Assembly: GCA_002373165.1 (NCBI GenBank)
Contig: DFJS01000099.1
Location: forward strand, 1 to 50,160
From: Ruminococcus sp. UBA3665
GTDB taxonomy: Bacteria > Bacillota > Clostridia > Oscillospirales > Ruminococcaceae
DNA: 50,160 bases
Reading direction: 5' to 3'
Under the pieces are notes generated by a model. That model saw only the letters and a program-made list of their open reading frames with translations, had not been told where the DNA came from and searched no databases. Below, one piece after another: positions 1-7,886 of this stretch. Each line of letters opens with the position of its first letter. The stretch's first letter is position 1. A program made the position numbers and the translations under genes.

Positions 1-1110
1 TGTCTTGACAAAGGGGACACTTTAACATGCACAAAAAACGGCATGGGCTGTATCTGGTGGGACAATGGCGCACAGTATAAAATCTATAACCGCCGTACTC
101 TGAAAGTTTCTCAGCCGGGACTGCTCAACGCTATGCTCGAAGCTTCCGGTTCAGAAGTGACTGTCACTCCCTCCACGCCGACAGCAGTCGCAGGCGATGC
201 CAACGGGGACGGAAAACTGGATTCTGCTGATGTAAAACAGCTCCAGAATTATCTGCATAAGAGAACGACAAGTATCAGCATTAATGCTGATATGAACAAA
301 GACAGCAAAATCAACATTTATGACTTGGTTCTGCTGAAAAAGGCAATTCTGAACCCCGGTTCTGTATCTGTTCCGGAAAATCTCTGTGCAAATGAAGATA
401 ACTGGAACAGCTGGACAGACACTTCCGAAGGTGCAGAAGCTGAAATGAACTATGTTGACAATGGCGTTTCCATGCAGGTTCAGCATTATACTGATACTTT
501 CGAGTATACTTCCAAAACTGACAAGCTCTGCCGTGTGGGCTTCAATCTCGGCGGTGACGGCGTGAACGTACCGTTTAAGGCAACTGTCACGAATCTGATG
601 CTTGTGAAAGTAACGGGCAGTTCTTCCGCAAAAACAGAAACGCCCTCAGAACAGCCTACAGAAACTCCTGTATCAACAGACACGAATCTGACTGCTGATG
701 CTTCCAATTTTACAGGCTGGGCTTATGAGGACGGCAGAGCAAGTGCAACTTTCAAAACTCTGAGCAACGGCATCCAGATTGCTGTTACTAATTCCGGCTC
801 GGAAGAATGGCACGTTCAGGGCAGCTATCCCGGTATCACGCTTGAAAAGGGCGTAACCTACGAAATCTCATTCGATTATCAGGCAGATAAAGCTGTCGAT
901 TTAGGCTATCACATTCAGCAGAATTATGACCCCTATGGTCAGTATCTGTACGAACCTCTGAGTTTTACTGCTGAAAAGCAACATTATTCTACAGAATTCA
1001 CAATGACAGAAGCAACAGACGATAATGTTGCCTGTGTTTTCAGCTGCGGCGGTGTGCAAGCTCCTGTTACTGTGACTATCACTAATTTGACAATAAAAAA
1101 ATCCTCTTGA
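1..1110 (+). CDS. GH5-type endoglucanase, C-terminal part, with internal dockerin and carbohydrate-binding modules (5' partial)
   Basis: The reading frame is open from base 1, so the start lies outside the window. The first ~50 residues (CIWWDNG, then NRRTLKVSQPGLLNAM) match the closing strand and helix of GH5 cellulases of the GH5_4 type, so a secreted beta-glucanase is inferred. A type I dockerin follows at about bases 190-350, with two calcium loops (DANGDGKLDSAD and DMNKDSKINIYD), which would dock the enzyme on a cohesin scaffold. After it come two beta-rich segments, the second (about bases 690-1100) resembling CBM4/9-type cellulose-binding domains, joined by a Thr/Pro/Glu linker. A dockerin in the middle of the chain, with binding modules after it, is less common than a terminal dockerin. 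The catalytic residues are off the window, so the GH5 call rests on the tail only. Confidence 0.75.
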   Translation, partial: CLDKGDTLTCTKNGMGCIWWDNGAQYKIYNRRTLKVSQPGLLNAMLEASGSEVTVTPSTPTAVAGDANGDGKLDSADVKQLQNYLHKRTTSISINADMNKDSKINIYDLVLLKKAILNPGSVSVPENLCANEDNWNSWTDTSEGAEAEMNYVDNGVSMQVQHYTDTFEYTSKTDKLCRVGFNLGGDGVNVPFKATVTNLMLVKVTGSSSAKTETPSEQPTETPVSTDTNLTADASNFTGWAYEDGRASATFKTLSNGIQIAVTNSGSEEWHVQGSYPGITLEKGVTYEISFDYQADKAVDLGYHIQQNYDPYGQYLYEPLSFTAEKQHYSTEFTMTEATDDNVACVFSCGGVQAPVTVTITNLTIKKSS

Positions 1111-1148
1111 TACATCTTGTTCATAATTTTTAAGTGCAATCTCCAGAT

Positions 1149-1190
1149 AAAAAAACTCTCTGCCCAAGCAGCTGGCAGGGGGTTTTTTAT
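1149..1190. terminator. Rho-independent terminator of the GH5/dockerin gene
   Basis: A hairpin with stem CTGCC/GGCAG and flanking A-run and T-run (six T at 1183-1188) sits 40 bases after the stop codon. The A-rich left arm would also allow it to work on the minus strand. Confidence 0.75.
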
Positions 1191-1240
1191 TTTCATCACT
1201 GCTTTTTGTAAAAATATCATTTATCCTGTAAGATATATCA

Positions 1241-1269
1241 TTGCTTTTTGCCTGTAAATAGAGTATAAT
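1241..1269 (+). promoter_or_regulatory. sigma-A type promoter for a small RNA
   Basis: A -35 box TTGCTT (1241-1246) and a -10 box TATAAT (1264-1269) are separated by 17 bases. No gene on this strand starts before the terminator at 1311-1355, so transcription would give a short RNA. Confidence 0.55.
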
Positions 1270-1275
1270 AAATAC

Positions 1276-1355
1276 AGTCAGAAATTTATTCATACATACA
1301 TCTTCCTTACGACTGCTGAAACTTCCCCCCCTTTGTTTTCAGCAGTCTTGTTTTT
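1276..1355 (+). ncRNA. candidate small RNA, about 80 nt, with C-rich loop
   Basis: This is the interval between a good promoter (1241-1269) and a strong terminator whose stem is GACTGCTGAAA (1311-1321) and TTTTCAGCAGTC (1336-1347), followed by TTGTTTTT. The terminator loop carries CTTCCCCCCC, and the single-stranded 5' half carries CATCTTCCTT. Both are complementary to Shine-Dalgarno sequences, as in the C-rich regulatory RNAs of Firmicutes (RsaE-like, UCCC motif). No plausible protein is encoded. The RNA is inferred from signals only and may be an unrelated transcript end. Confidence 0.45.
1311..1355 (+). terminator. Rho-independent terminator of the candidate small RNA
   Basis: An 11-base-pair stem GACTGCTGAAA/TTTTCAGCAGTC is followed by TTGTTTTT. 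The minus strand has no T-run after the hairpin, so it acts on the plus strand. Confidence 0.75.
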
Positions 1356-1383
1356 CATTCCAGAAAATGATACAAGTTCAATG

Positions 1384-1418
1384 AAAAATGGAATGCCATA
1401 AAATGACATTCCATTTCA
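1384..1418 (-). terminator. terminator of the tRNA-Thr gene
   Basis: A perfect 10-base-pair stem (1386-1395 with 1407-1416), read on the minus strand, ends in a T-run and lies about 40 bases downstream of the tRNA. Confidence 0.7.
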
Positions 1419-1458
1419 ATTTGCTAATTCTTACAAAATTTATTAATCGCAAAATAAA

Positions 1459-1531
1459 AGCTGGTAATCAGACTCGAACTGATGACCTGCTCATTACGAA
1501 TGAGCTGCTCTACCGACTGAGCTATACCAGC
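1459..1531 (-). tRNA. tRNA-Thr (anticodon CGU)
   Basis: On the minus strand the sequence folds into a full cloverleaf of 73 nt. The acceptor arm is GCTGGTA/TACCAGC, the D arm GCTC/GAGC, the anticodon arm GCTCA-TTCGTAA-TGAGC and the T arm ATCAG-TTCGAGT-CTGAT, with discriminator base T. The anticodon CGT reads ACG, so it carries threonine. The CCA end is not encoded. A terminator follows at 1384-1418. Confidence 0.95.
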
Positions 1532-1695
1532 ATATTGATGAAATAATGAGTCACACTGCCGACTTGCTGCACAAGCAACAAATTTATTATAACACAGTTT
1601 TTCTGATTTGTCAAGAGCTTTTTATAATTAATTTTTTATTCATAAAAGAATCATACGGGATAACTATTTTTGTCAGGAGAGCTTTGCGAAAAAAT

Positions 1696-1725
1696 TTGAC
1701 AAATTGCCGGCAGCTGTGCTATAAT
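1696..1725 (+). promoter_or_regulatory. sigma-A type promoter of the ArsR-family gene
   Basis: Consensus TTGACA (1696-1701) and TATAAT (1720-1725) with an 18-base spacer, 37 bases before the start codon. As ArsR proteins usually repress their own genes, an operator probably overlaps this stretch, but I see no clear inverted repeat. Confidence 0.75.
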
Positions 1726-1761
1726 AAAATCAGTTTATTTTCAGGAAGAGGGTGCAGAAAG

Positions 1762-2055
1762 ATGCAGGAACAGGAAAATCAGGAAATATTCCAGAAAATT
1801 GCAGAACTGCTGGCACTGTTCGGCGATACAACAAGAGTCCGGATTATGGCGGAACTGCTCGAAAAAGAATTGTGTGTCAGCGAAATTGCCGCAAAGCTGA
1901 ATATGTCTGCCTCGGCGATTTCGCATCAGCTTAGAATTCTCAAACAGGGAAATCTCGTCAAAAGCCGCAAAGCCGGGAAAACCGTGTTTTATTCTCTGGC
2001 AGATGCCCACGTCAGAAGCATTTACTTCCTTGCATTGGAACATGTGACAGAATAA
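1762..2055 (+). CDS. ArsR/SmtB-family metal-sensing transcriptional repressor
   Basis: A 97-residue winged helix-turn-helix protein. The start at 1762 is chosen because GGAAGAGGG precedes it and the promoter (1696-1725) rules out longer versions. The recognition helix region reads NMSASAISHQLRIL, and the wing follows (KSRKAGKTVFYSL). The last helix holds D-x-H-x10-H-x2-E, an exact match to the alpha-5 zinc/cobalt site of SmtB, CzrA and NmtR. The alpha-3 site is reduced to one Cys (ELCVSE). It is therefore expected to leave DNA when zinc or cobalt is bound. No metal exporter or metallothionein lies beside it, which is unusual for this family; the next gene has its own promoter. Family is certain, the metal is inferred. 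Confidence 0.9.
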   Translation: MQEQENQEIFQKIAELLALFGDTTRVRIMAELLEKELCVSEIAAKLNMSASAISHQLRILKQGNLVKSRKAGKTVFYSLADAHVRSIYFLALEHVTE

Positions 2056-2144
2056 GCACAGACAGGACTCTGTTTATTATGCATCAATACAAATTGCAGA
2101 TTTTAGCTAAAATTACCGAAAATGTGAAAATTTATAAATTTTTC

Positions 2145-2173
2145 TTGACCGGATAAGAAATCTGTGGTATGAT
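2145..2173 (+). promoter_or_regulatory. sigma-A type promoter of the SF1 helicase gene
   Basis: TTGACC (2145-2150) and TATGAT (2168-2173) with a 17-base spacer. The ATG at 2169 lies inside the -10 box, so translation must start later, at 2238. Confidence 0.75.
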
Positions 2174-2237
2174 AATATTAAAATATAGTGTGCAGAATTT
2201 ATGCAATAACATGTTCTGCCAGAAAGGAATCTCAACT

Positions 2238-4262
2238 ATGTATGAAACACAAAGCAGCTTTTTTTATCAGGATCAGGTAATTGAACAAACCAATAAGCTG
2301 GATGCATTGAAAGAAGTCCTGATGCGGTACGCTGAAGAACATGCAAGACCGGTTTACATGATCAGCAAGGCAATGGGGACAGAAAAAGAATATTCTTACG
2401 ATCTTTCGGAAGTAGTAATTCTTCTTATCCCGAAGCACAAAATCTGTATTGTCAATTACGGCGAACCCACCGAGGAACTGGAGGATTTTGTTGCCGATTT
2501 TAAAGAAGATACAGGTGTTATTTCAAAAATATATGATTATTCCAAAATTCTGGGCAGATCCAGAAAATGGGGAGAAGAACTGTTTATTTCTTATCAGATG
2601 CAGGATTTTGATGTCAATGCTTATCTGAATGAAACTGTTCCGAAAGAAAATGAAAGAAAAATAGACCTGCTGATTTCACTGCTGATTGGCAGTATCAATG
2701 ATATCAACAGAATCGGCATTGACGAACCGCAGACAACACTTGAAAAAATCAAAAGAGATATTCGTCTTTATGATGCTTCACAGACCCGTTTTCTGTACTC
2801 CTCGCCTATTAACAAGCGCATTACCATTCAGGGATTAGCCGGCACTGGAAAGACAGAACTGCTCCTGAACAAATTAATTGACCTGTATACTAAGGACGAT
2901 ACCTGCAAAATTGCCTTTACCTGCCATAACAAGGTGCTTGCTGCTGAACTGAGAAATCATAAAATTCCCACTGCCTTCAACTTCCGGAAAGTGACAGAAC
3001 AGATTAAATGGTTCAGCCGTCTGTTTGTCTTTCACAGCTGGGGAAGCAGAACAGAGCCTCATTCCGGCCTGATTAGTTTCCTGCATGAACATTACGGCAC
3101 CACATTCCTGCGTTATGGTGAAGCTCCCAGTTTTGAAATTCTGTGCGGACAGATTAACCAGGAACTGAATGACATAGAAAACTTCGAGCCGTATTTTGAC
3201 TATGTCATGGTTGATGAAAGTCAGGATTTTGGCGAAGAATTTCTGAAACTCTGTGAAAAAATAGCCAAGAAGAATATCTATATCGGCGGTGATATTTTCC
3301 AGAATATTTTTGATTCGCCCGGCAATTCGCAGGATACGGAAATTGATTTTCTGCTGAGCAAATGCTACCGTACCGATGGACGCACTCTGATGTTTGCCCA
3401 CGCCGTCGGCATGGGACTGTTTGAACAGCCCAAAATCAACTGGCTGAGCGATGACGGCTGGTACAAATGCGGTTATTCGTTCTCAAAATCATCTGGTAAC
3501 TTGGTTACATTAAGCCGCGGCTCTCTGCACAGATTTGAAGATCTGGAACTGGAAAACACCATCCGTCTGATTTCTTTCCCTCAGGATGCACTTGCAAAGA
3601 CTGTTGCCGATCAGATTGCCTCTATTTATGAAGAATACCCGGATACCAAACCGGAAGATATTGCCGTAATTGTTCTGGGCAAATCTGCGGCTCTGAAAGA
3701 ATATTGCAGCAGCATTGCTGAAGAAATCCACGAGCGTTTTCAGCTGATGTCTATTTTCGGCTTTGAATCCAAAAAGACAGAAAACGGCTATGTCTATATC
3801 AGTAATATCAATAATGTAAAAGGCCTGGAATTTCCTTTTATGCTCTGTGTAGTACCGGGAAGAATTTCCAATAACATCCGCAGCCGCAACAGCATTTATA
3901 CTGCACTGACCCGTTCGTTCCTGACATCATATTTTATTGTCAATGAAGAAAACGAACAGTTTATTTCCAACTATCGTGATGCTTTGCAGCAGATCAACAA
4001 CGGGGCAATGACCGTTCAGGAGCCTTCTGAAAACGAAAAAATCAGAATTCAGACTAAGATGAATGATGAAAGAAACCTGGATAAAATGTCACTGGATGAG
4101 ATTGTTGATCTTGTAGACGATGACTGTGACGATGGTGCAAGAGATTTAATCAGAAAAACCGCGGACTATTATTTTACTAACAAACAGCTCCGCGGACATG
4201 AGCTGATAGATGCACTGGCAACATTTGCCAAATCACTTTCAAAAACATCTAATGATAAATAA
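2238..4262 (+). CDS. UvrD/Rep-like superfamily 1 ATP-dependent helicase
   Basis: A 674-residue cytoplasmic protein. The start at 2238 follows AGAAAGGA; earlier in-frame ATGs fall in the promoter. After a ~190-residue N-terminal region of unknown function come the SF1 motifs: Walker A GLAGTGKTE near residue 200, Walker B VDESQDF near 324, motif III GGDIFQNI near 350, motif V NVKGLEF near 526 and motif VI region YTALTRS near 554. This is the compact, DUF2075/UvrD-C-like layout found in many stand-alone bacterial helicases rather than full UvrD or RecB. Its substrate cannot be told from sequence. It has its own promoter and terminator, so it is monocistronic. Such helicases also occur in phage defence, but no partner gene is nearby. 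Confidence 0.8.
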   Translation: MYETQSSFFYQDQVIEQTNKLDALKEVLMRYAEEHARPVYMISKAMGTEKEYSYDLSEVVILLIPKHKICIVNYGEPTEELEDFVADFKEDTGVISKIYDYSKILGRSRKWGEELFISYQMQDFDVNAYLNETVPKENERKIDLLISLLIGSINDINRIGIDEPQTTLEKIKRDIRLYDASQTRFLYSSPINKRITIQGLAGTGKTELLLNKLIDLYTKDDTCKIAFTCHNKVLAAELRNHKIPTAFNFRKVTEQIKWFSRLFVFHSWGSRTEPHSGLISFLHEHYGTTFLRYGEAPSFEILCGQINQELNDIENFEPYFDYVMVDESQDFGEEFLKLCEKIAKKNIYIGGDIFQNIFDSPGNSQDTEIDFLLSKCYRTDGRTLMFAHAVGMGLFEQPKINWLSDDGWYKCGYSFSKSSGNLVTLSRGSLHRFEDLELENTIRLISFPQDALAKTVADQIASIYEEYPDTKPEDIAVIVLGKSAALKEYCSSIAEEIHERFQLMSIFGFESKKTENGYVYISNINNVKGLEFPFMLCVVPGRISNNIRSRNSIYTALTRSFLTSYFIVNEENEQFISNYRDALQQINNGAMTVQEPSENEKIRIQTKMNDERNLDKMSLDEIVDLVDDDCDDGARDLIRKTADYYFTNKQLRGHELIDALATFAKSLSKTSNDK

Positions 4263-4270
4263 AAATAACA

Positions 4271-4300
4271 GCCCCTGCTTTTCCGGCAGGGGCCGTTTTT
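4271..4300. terminator. bidirectional terminator between the helicase and the GH9 gene
   Basis: Eight-base-pair stem GCCCCTGC/GCAGGGGC followed by five T, placed between two convergent genes. Confidence 0.8.
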
Positions 4301-4310
4301 CATGCAAAAC

Positions 4311-7300
4311 TCAGAAATGATTCAGCAGACCAACAATATATTTTAAAACAGAAAGCGAATCTACTGCATCCGGAGTGCCGTTTCTGTCCACATCCGCACA
4401 CTTCTGCTGTGCAGGGGTCAGCATTTCCTTGCCAAGAATATTTTTATTCAGTGCAATGACATCTAGAATATTAATATTCTGATCTCCTGTCACATCGCCG
4501 AAATAGCTTTTATGCAGGCCGGTTTGTGCGGCATAGCTTTCGGCAGCAGAATTTTTATTGCAGATAACAGAAAAATCTTCTTCTGTACTGTGCACAAAAA
4601 TATAAGAATACTGTCCTGTTGCCATAAAAGTCGATGTACAGCCGAATGCCTCTGTTCCGATGGCAGTATCCTTTCCGCAGACAGTCACTTCCGTCAGGGA
4701 CTTGCAGTTGATAAATGCTTCTGCGCCGATTTCCTTCACGCCGGCCGGAACAGTCAGCTCTGTAAGAGCTGCATCAGAAAAGGCCTTCTGCTGAATTGTT
4801 TCCAGACTTTCCGGAAGAACAGCCGTTTGCAGAGCACTGCATCCGCTGAAAGCATTTGCGCCGATTGTTGTGACACCTTCCGGAATGCTGACAGATTCCA
4901 GTTTTGTATTCATATAGAATGCATTGCCCAGAACAGCAGTAACTCCTTCCGGAATTTCTACTGCACCTGCGGCAGAAGTGCCGTCCACAAGCAGACCGTT
5001 GATAATCAGCAGAGGCGAATCTGCCTGCATTGCCGTCAGCCAGGGAGTTCCGGCAAAAGCATTTTCTCCTACCAGCTCCAGAGAATCCGGAAATGTCAGA
5101 TTTTCCAGTTTACTGCACTTGAAGAATGCCTGCTTTCCGATCTGTGTGACAGAATCCGGCAGAACCACTTCTGTGACATAAGCATTATATTTTCCGAAAA
5201 TCTGTTCGCCGATGCCGGTAATTCCGTCCGGTACTGTCACGGCAATCAGCGGATCTTCGTCATCATCCAGAGAAGGCGGTTCGGGAATCTGTTCGCCGCC
5301 GGAAGGCTGTCCGACAAGCAGGCCGCCGTTCTGTTCGCACAGATAAGAAATCATCCACGCAAGAGAAGTATTCCAGTTTACAGCGCATTCGTTGACAGAA
5401 TAGGCTTCGATATCATCCAGATAGCTTTTTTGCGGAGCAAGTTCCAGATTTTTCCAGGCAAGCTTGACTACAGAATCTTCCTGTCCTGTATTGGGGCCGC
5501 CGACCAGCACGCCGCAGGGAGCTTTTGGAAAATCGGATTTCAGAGCTTTTGCCCACCAGCGGTGATGCGGATACTGCACGCTGTGCACGCCGTAGCCTGT
5601 CACATAAGAATAATCCAGCGGATTGCGGCCAAGCAGATAATCCGCCGCGCCGATCATGCCGTTGAGATATTTCTTATCCTGACTATCATCATAAGCATAG
5701 GCAAGAATAATTGCATTATCCGAAACAAATGAATTGGATGCCCATGTATAGCCGCCTTCCGGATTTGCCTGATAAGGCAGTCCATAGCCCTGACTGTCTT
5801 CCAGATACAGATAAAAATCTGCTGTTGTTTTCAGATTTGCCGCTAATATATCCTGTTCCTGTTTTGTGAGAACATCTTCATGAAGCAGGAGCGTCATCGA
5901 ACCCAGTGCGGCAGTATGTCCCCAGTCGAAACTTCCGGGCAGAGCACTGGCCTCGCCGCCGTTCAGATCAGAAGGCACAGCAAATGCGAAATCCGAAGCC
6001 TGCAAATCGGCATAATAGCTGCTGTCTCCTGTAGAAGCATATAATTCACAGGCAGCCCAGTAGAATTCATCTGTAACGACATCATCGCTGTACGCGCCGC
6101 CGCCGCCGTATTCCTGATTGGGAGCATACATTTCGGGATGTGCCTTTGCCGCGGCATAGGCATTTTTGGCAGCTGTCAGACAGGATTCTGCAAAATCCGC
6201 ATCCAGATCTTTCCACAGACGATAGGCCTGTGCGCCGCAGGCGGCCAGATTCAGCGTAGCCGCTGTAGAGGGCGGCATCAGAATTCTGTCCTGTTTATCA
6301 TTGGCCGGAGCTGTTGCAAGAGCTGTCCATTTGATATCATGTACTTTATGATAGGCCATTCCCTGACAATCGCCGTCCTGCACAATCATTTTCAGCATCC
6401 ATTCCATTTCATAACGGGCTTCATCCAGAAGGTCCGGCAGAGCATTGGCATTTTCCGGGATTTTCATCGTTCCGTCCTGGTACACATCGCTGCTGCCCCG
6501 GGTCAGGGCGCGTTCGTACTGATTCTGCATCAGCCAAAGCGAAATGCCGCCGTTGACGACATATTTTCCATGATCTCCGGCATCATACCAGCCGCCGGTT
6601 ACATCCTGCGTTCCGGAGGAGCTGTCATAGCCCCAGATATTCTGAATTTTGGCAATATCAGAAACATGACCTGCATCACGGGCGAGTTCGGCAGGATTGC
6701 CGGAAGTGATATATTGCTCTTCAATGGCAATGCCGGAACGGTTTTGATAGAAATAATTCAGTGCATCATACGTCAAGCCGGAATAACTGTCCAGAATGCC
6801 GATTTTAAATGCTCTGGATGTTTCGCCGGATGCGCTTTTCAGCGTGTAAACGCCTTCTGCTGTAAAATCGGAAAAATCGAGGATATGCACAGTATCGCCG
6901 GAATCGGAATCGAATCCCATGGGCCGGGAAACGCCTGTATAGACAGTATTTCCTTCTTTATCAAGAAGTTCAAATGCAATGCCTTCTGCGGCATCGGAAA
7001 GCAGTGTTGCTTTTTTAACAAGATCCGGGAAATAACCGATCTGATTTGTCAGAATTCCGGCGCGTTTCCAGTTTTTTGCCTCTTCGGCTTCCTGAATTTT
7101 CCGTTCTTTTTCGGCCTGGATGGCATCCAGCTGATTGCTGACGGCGGAAGAGGCATCAATCAGAATATGATTAATTACGACAAAAGGCGACTGTTCTTTC
7201 TGTGCGGCAATCCATGCGGTATCGCCGAACGCATTATTCCCGACGGAGGTCAGGCTTTCCGGGAAAGAAATCGTCTCCAGAGCCTGACAGTCATTGAAGG

Positions 7301-7670
7301 CAAAGCCTTCGATTGTTGTCAGAGTAGACGGCAGTTTCACTTCCGTAAGATTTTTGCTGTGCCAGAATGCGCCGGAAGCAATATTCGTTACGCCCTCCGG
7401 AATGGTCACAGATGTCAGTGCACAGCCATAAAAAGAAGTGGCACCGATTTTGGTAACGGGCATTCCGTCGATTTCGGACGGAATTTCAACCGTTTCGGCC
7501 TTTGCATCACAGCCGCTGATGGTAATTTCCCCGTTTTCGGTCTGATAAGTCAGAGCACCGTAAGTAAGTTTTTCATCTGTCGCGGCAGATACAGAAATTT
7601 CAGCCGCAGGCAGTGCAGTATTCAGCAGACACAGCGCAAGTGTCACAGCTGAAACAGCATATTTTTTCAT
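4311..7670 (-). CDS. secreted GH9 endoglucanase with flanking LRR_5 (BspA-like) repeats and C-terminal dockerin
   Basis: 1119 residues. ATG at 7670 is preferred over the TTG just upstream because GAGGGG lies 8 bases before it. Order of parts: signal peptide (~1-30, ending VSAA); LRR_5 repeats (~40-180, for example IPEGVTNIASGAF); a charged helical linker (~183-205); a cellulase N-terminal Ig-like domain (~205-290); a GH9 (alpha/alpha)6 barrel (~295-810); more LRR_5 repeats (~835-1040); a type I dockerin (~1056-1119). GH9 catalysis is supported by DAGDHGKY (residues 363-370, catalytic Asp pair), the HHRWW substrate motif and the late Glu in SVNECAVNWN. It should cut cellulose or related beta-1,4-glucans outside the cell, attached to a cellulosome. 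LRR blocks on both sides of the enzyme are unusual. It has its own promoter at 7714-7742. Confidence 0.93.
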   Translation of the reverse strand: MKKYAVSAVTLALCLLNTALPAAEISVSAATDEKLTYGALTYQTENGEITISGCDAKAETVEIPSEIDGMPVTKIGATSFYGCALTSVTIPEGVTNIASGAFWHSKNLTEVKLPSTLTTIEGFAFNDCQALETISFPESLTSVGNNAFGDTAWIAAQKEQSPFVVINHILIDASSAVSNQLDAIQAEKERKIQEAEEAKNWKRAGILTNQIGYFPDLVKKATLLSDAAEGIAFELLDKEGNTVYTGVSRPMGFDSDSGDTVHILDFSDFTAEGVYTLKSASGETSRAFKIGILDSYSGLTYDALNYFYQNRSGIAIEEQYITSGNPAELARDAGHVSDIAKIQNIWGYDSSSGTQDVTGGWYDAGDHGKYVVNGGISLWLMQNQYERALTRGSSDVYQDGTMKIPENANALPDLLDEARYEMEWMLKMIVQDGDCQGMAYHKVHDIKWTALATAPANDKQDRILMPPSTAATLNLAACGAQAYRLWKDLDADFAESCLTAAKNAYAAAKAHPEMYAPNQEYGGGGAYSDDVVTDEFYWAACELYASTGDSSYYADLQASDFAFAVPSDLNGGEASALPGSFDWGHTAALGSMTLLLHEDVLTKQEQDILAANLKTTADFYLYLEDSQGYGLPYQANPEGGYTWASNSFVSDNAIILAYAYDDSQDKKYLNGMIGAADYLLGRNPLDYSYVTGYGVHSVQYPHHRWWAKALKSDFPKAPCGVLVGGPNTGQEDSVVKLAWKNLELAPQKSYLDDIEAYSVNECAVNWNTSLAWMISYLCEQNGGLLVGQPSGGEQIPEPPSLDDDEDPLIAVTVPDGITGIGEQIFGKYNAYVTEVVLPDSVTQIGKQAFFKCSKLENLTFPDSLELVGENAFAGTPWLTAMQADSPLLIINGLLVDGTSAAGAVEIPEGVTAVLGNAFYMNTKLESVSIPEGVTTIGANAFSGCSALQTAVLPESLETIQQKAFSDAALTELTVPAGVKEIGAEAFINCKSLTEVTVCGKDTAIGTEAFGCTSTFMATGQYSYIFVHSTEEDFSVICNKNSAAESYAAQTGLHKSYFGDVTGDQNINILDVIALNKNILGKEMLTPAQQKCADVDRNGTPDAVDSLSVLKYIVGLLNHF

Positions 7671-7713
7671 CAAACATTCCCCTCTCTCTGCATAACGCAG
7701 AATAATTTATCTA

Positions 7714-7742
7714 AGTATATCAAAAAAGAATCACAAAGTCAA
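7714..7742 (-). promoter_or_regulatory. sigma-A type promoter of the GH9 gene
   Basis: On the minus strand TTGACT (7742-7737) and TATACT (7719-7714) are 17 bases apart, giving a leader of roughly 35 bases with a GAGGGG ribosome site. Confidence 0.75.
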
Positions 7743-7856
7743 GAGTTTTTTATAAAAACAGAAAAATTTTATTGAAAAAATATTAAGAATTTGTTAAAGC
7801 TAAAACAATTCACAGATTGATGATAAATCAGTTTAGCATACTGTTGTTCTGAAATA

Positions 7857-7886
7857 AATCCCGGAAAAAAATTTCCGGGATTTTTT
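7857..7886. terminator. terminator of the diguanylate cyclase gene
   Basis: A perfect hairpin ATCCCGGAAA/TTTCCGGGAT with T-rich flanks on both sides. On the minus strand it lies directly after the stop codon at 7885; the region 7743-7857 holds nothing else that I can recognise. Confidence 0.75.

Noticed and set aside
4512..5732. Long open frame (406 codons) on the plus strand opposite the LRR and dockerin part of the GH9 gene
   Set aside because: Same reason: an antisense shadow of repetitive LRR codons, low-complexity product with no domain.
6138..7652. Long open frame (504 codons) on the plus strand opposite the GH9 gene
   Set aside because: Its product is Cys/Phe/Ile-rich without any motif, has no ribosome site and mirrors the minus-strand coding pattern; the GH9 gene explains the DNA.
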